This document shows positions 27,264 to 28,420 of a DNA stretch of 28,420 nt, in pieces. Both the position numbers and the translations under genes were made by a program. The stretch is from assembly GCA_045592125.1 (NCBI GenBank), contig JAZNUE010000010.1, positions 1-28,420 of the forward strand. Reading direction: 5' to 3'. The stretch is from HGM04593 sp045592125. Its GTDB lineage: Bacteria; Bacteroidota; Bacteroidia; Bacteroidales; Bacteroidaceae. How positions within the stretch are numbered: the stretch's first letter is position 1; the number at the start of each line of letters is the position of its first letter. The notes beneath the pieces were generated by a model. The model worked only from the letters and a program-made list of their open reading frames with translations. It was not told the origin of the DNA and did no database searches.

Positions 27264-27725
27264 ATGAAAGAGTATAATCCAAAACCGATTGATTTGTCCG
27301 GTGTGCAGCTGGATGATGACCTGAATGAATTGCGTGAGGCAATTGCTGAGAATGCCCATGATGTGTGGGCGTTGGAGCGTAAGACGCAGGGCTGGTCATA
27401 TGGTCCGCAGCGTAATGATGACAAGAAAGAGAACCCTTGTATGGTGCCGTATTCCGAGTTGCCCGAGAGCGAGAAGGCCTTTGACCGCGAGATGGCCATG
27501 AACACGCTTAAGCTTGTGAAGAAACTTGGGTACGACCTAGTTAAGCGTGAGGAGACTCCGCTGTACAAGGAACTGCTTGACAGGATACGTAATACCAGTG
27601 ACAGTTTCTGCTGCCCCCGCTGCAAGGAGAATGGTGTCATGTCTCCTGTTTTCGTACACGATTTATTCTGCAGGAAATGCGGTTGTAGCCTGGGTATTGA
27701 CTGGAGCCTGTACAAAAAGAGGTGA
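27264..27725 (+). CDS. RyR-domain protein with C-terminal zinc ribbon
   Basis: This 153-residue soluble protein has an RyR domain at about 18-92, with every hallmark: ENAHDVWA (29-36), GWSYGPQRND (43-52), PCMVPYSELPESEKAFDRE (58-76) and TLKLVKKLGYDL. Residues 115-142 form a four-cysteine zinc ribbon (C117, C120, C136, C139). RyR domains were named from animal ryanodine receptors and occur sporadically in bacteria, where their ligand is not settled to my knowledge. The zinc ribbon suggests binding to protein or nucleic acid. It follows the channel-like gene by 60 bases and is probably in the same operon. Confidence 0.88.
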   Translation: MKEYNPKPIDLSGVQLDDDLNELREAIAENAHDVWALERKTQGWSYGPQRNDDKKENPCMVPYSELPESEKAFDREMAMNTLKLVKKLGYDLVKREETPLYKELLDRIRNTSDSFCCPRCKENGVMSPVFVHDLFCRKCGCSLGIDWSLYKKR

Positions 27726-27769
27726 TACCTTATCTGTTCTTTAGAATAGAACCTTTAAAAACAAGTACA

Positions 27770-28063
27770 ATGAAAAAGGATTATGTACCGCAGCCGGTGG
27801 ACACAAGCGACATCCGGTTGCCTGAGGAACTGGACGCCTTGGTTGAGCAGATGGCAAGGAATGTCCATGAAGTGTGGGCCCAGAGCCGCATGCAGCAAGG
27901 GTGGACTTATGGTGAGAAGCGCGACGATGTGCTCAAGCACCATCCGTGCCTTGTCCCGTATGAGGAACTGCCCGAGGTAGAGAAGGCCTATGACCGCGAT
28001 ACGGCCCTTGGCACACTAAGGCTTATTGCCAGCCTTGGTTTCAAGATTACCAAGGAGGAGTGA
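27770..28063 (+). CDS. Stand-alone RyR-domain protein
   Basis: This 97-residue protein is almost entirely an RyR domain: MARNVHEVWAQSR (28-40), GWTYGEKRDD (44-53), HPCLVPYEELPEVEKAYDR (58-76) and TLRLIASLGFKI. It is paralogous to the RyR part of the preceding gene but has no zinc ribbon. ATG 27770 gives MKKDYVPQPVD, which aligns with the MKEYNPKPID start of the neighbour; an upstream GTG at 27722 would overlap the previous stop codon and add an unrelated tail. It lies 44 bases after that gene and ends just before a strong terminator, closing the locus. Confidence 0.88.
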   Translation: MKKDYVPQPVDTSDIRLPEELDALVEQMARNVHEVWAQSRMQQGWTYGEKRDDVLKHHPCLVPYEELPEVEKAYDRDTALGTLRLIASLGFKITKEE

Positions 28064-28074
28064 CAAGGATGACG

Positions 28075-28121
28075 ATGTTTCCATGTAAATTCTTGTTTGC
28101 ATGGAAACATTTCTTTTTTTT
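28075..28121 (+). terminator. Rho-independent terminator of the RyR operon
   Basis: ATGTTTCCATG (28075-28085) pairs with CATGGAAACAT (28100-28110) across a 14-base loop, followed by TTCTTTTTTTT. It begins 12 bases after the last RyR stop. Confidence 0.9.
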
Positions 28122-28420
28122 GCTGAGCTGCATTGGGCTGTAAGGTGACTAGGAATCTCTCGCTTGCCGTACCCTGGTGGACTTGTTATCCTGACAGGGC
28201 GGAGCGACGGAAGGATCTCTTATTTTGCTTTGCCTATTTGCAAGTGCGGCGGGTTCCGGGATTCTTCACTAATGTTCAGAATGACAAAACATAAGTTTTG
28301 TTATCGGCGAGTTCATTAGCGGTTGGTCGCACGAGGCATGGGTGAAACTCATGCCGTGCGGGCCGCGAAAGGATGAACGAGCCAATGACTCTACAAATAT
28401 AGAATGACAAATACACGTGT
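28122..28420. repeat. Gene-free tail with dispersed repeats and a long hairpin
   Basis: No gene is supported here. The dispersed element CTTGTTATCCTGA...GGAAGGATCTC is at 28182-28219, related to 308-337. AATGACA modules follow at 28279-28286 and near 28403. An extended imperfect stem-loop spans 28311-28378, with GTTCAT/ATGAAC at the base, GCGG/CCGC inside, then CGCAC/GTGCG and GGCATG/CATGCC near the tip. Confidence 0.55.

Noticed and set aside
27722..27769. GTG start upstream of the second small RyR gene
   Set aside because: It overlaps the previous stop, and the added residues do not match the paralog, whereas ATG 27770 aligns with the paralog's start.

Overview
The window looks like ordinary chromosome from a Bacteroidales bacterium (Bacteroidaceae, Prevotellaceae or Muribaculaceae-like; the genus cannot be fixed from the sequence). 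Supporting signs are promoters of the Bacteroidetes type (TTTG, about 19-21 bases, TAnnTTTG), weak Shine-Dalgarno sites, FAS1-domain surface lipoproteins with an acidic residue run after the lipid-anchor cysteine, a reverse-type rubrerythrin, and a short NfeD plus FloA pair. No tRNA, rRNA, CRISPR array, transposase, integrase or phage gene is visible.

Layout. Bases 1-465 hold the possible tail of a plus-strand gene, its terminator and a patch of dispersed intergenic repeats. Bases 466-1826 (minus) are a lytic transglycosylase and uridine kinase; 2108-3109 (plus) is class II fructose-bisphosphate aldolase; 3291-5879 (minus) is ClpB. Bases 6060-12545 (minus) form an unusual block in which two paralogous FAS1 lipoproteins flank an NAD+ synthetase whose glutaminase domain has lost its catalytic cysteine. 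Rubrerythrin (12886-13428, plus) follows, then ttcA and a small DUF486 membrane protein (minus). Bases 15072-18946 (plus) carry a TPR/PD40 protein, NfeD, FloA and a nucleoside phosphorylase.

The right third is accessory-like. A 1125-residue protein (19169-22546) has an unrecognised N-terminal half, an acidic linker and two CbxX/CfqX-type AAA+ modules, the second apparently degenerate. Next is a tandem array of an 83-bp unit, arranged so that each repeat junction makes a complete promoter; it leads into a two-gene cassette of a Cys-rich small protein and a 59-residue winged-helix-like protein. After a bile acid:sodium symporter family transporter comes the most interesting locus (24684-28063): a membrane protein with a CASTOR/POLLUX-like pore motif and two Rossmann modules ending in a diverged RyR-like region, followed by two small RyR-domain proteins, one with a zinc ribbon, and closed by a strong terminator. 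This looks like a channel-plus-RyR module, which I could not match to a named system.

Most housekeeping calls rest on clear family motifs. The functions of the AAA+ protein, the FAS1 lipoproteins, the Cys-rich/winged-helix pair and the RyR locus are inferred or unknown.
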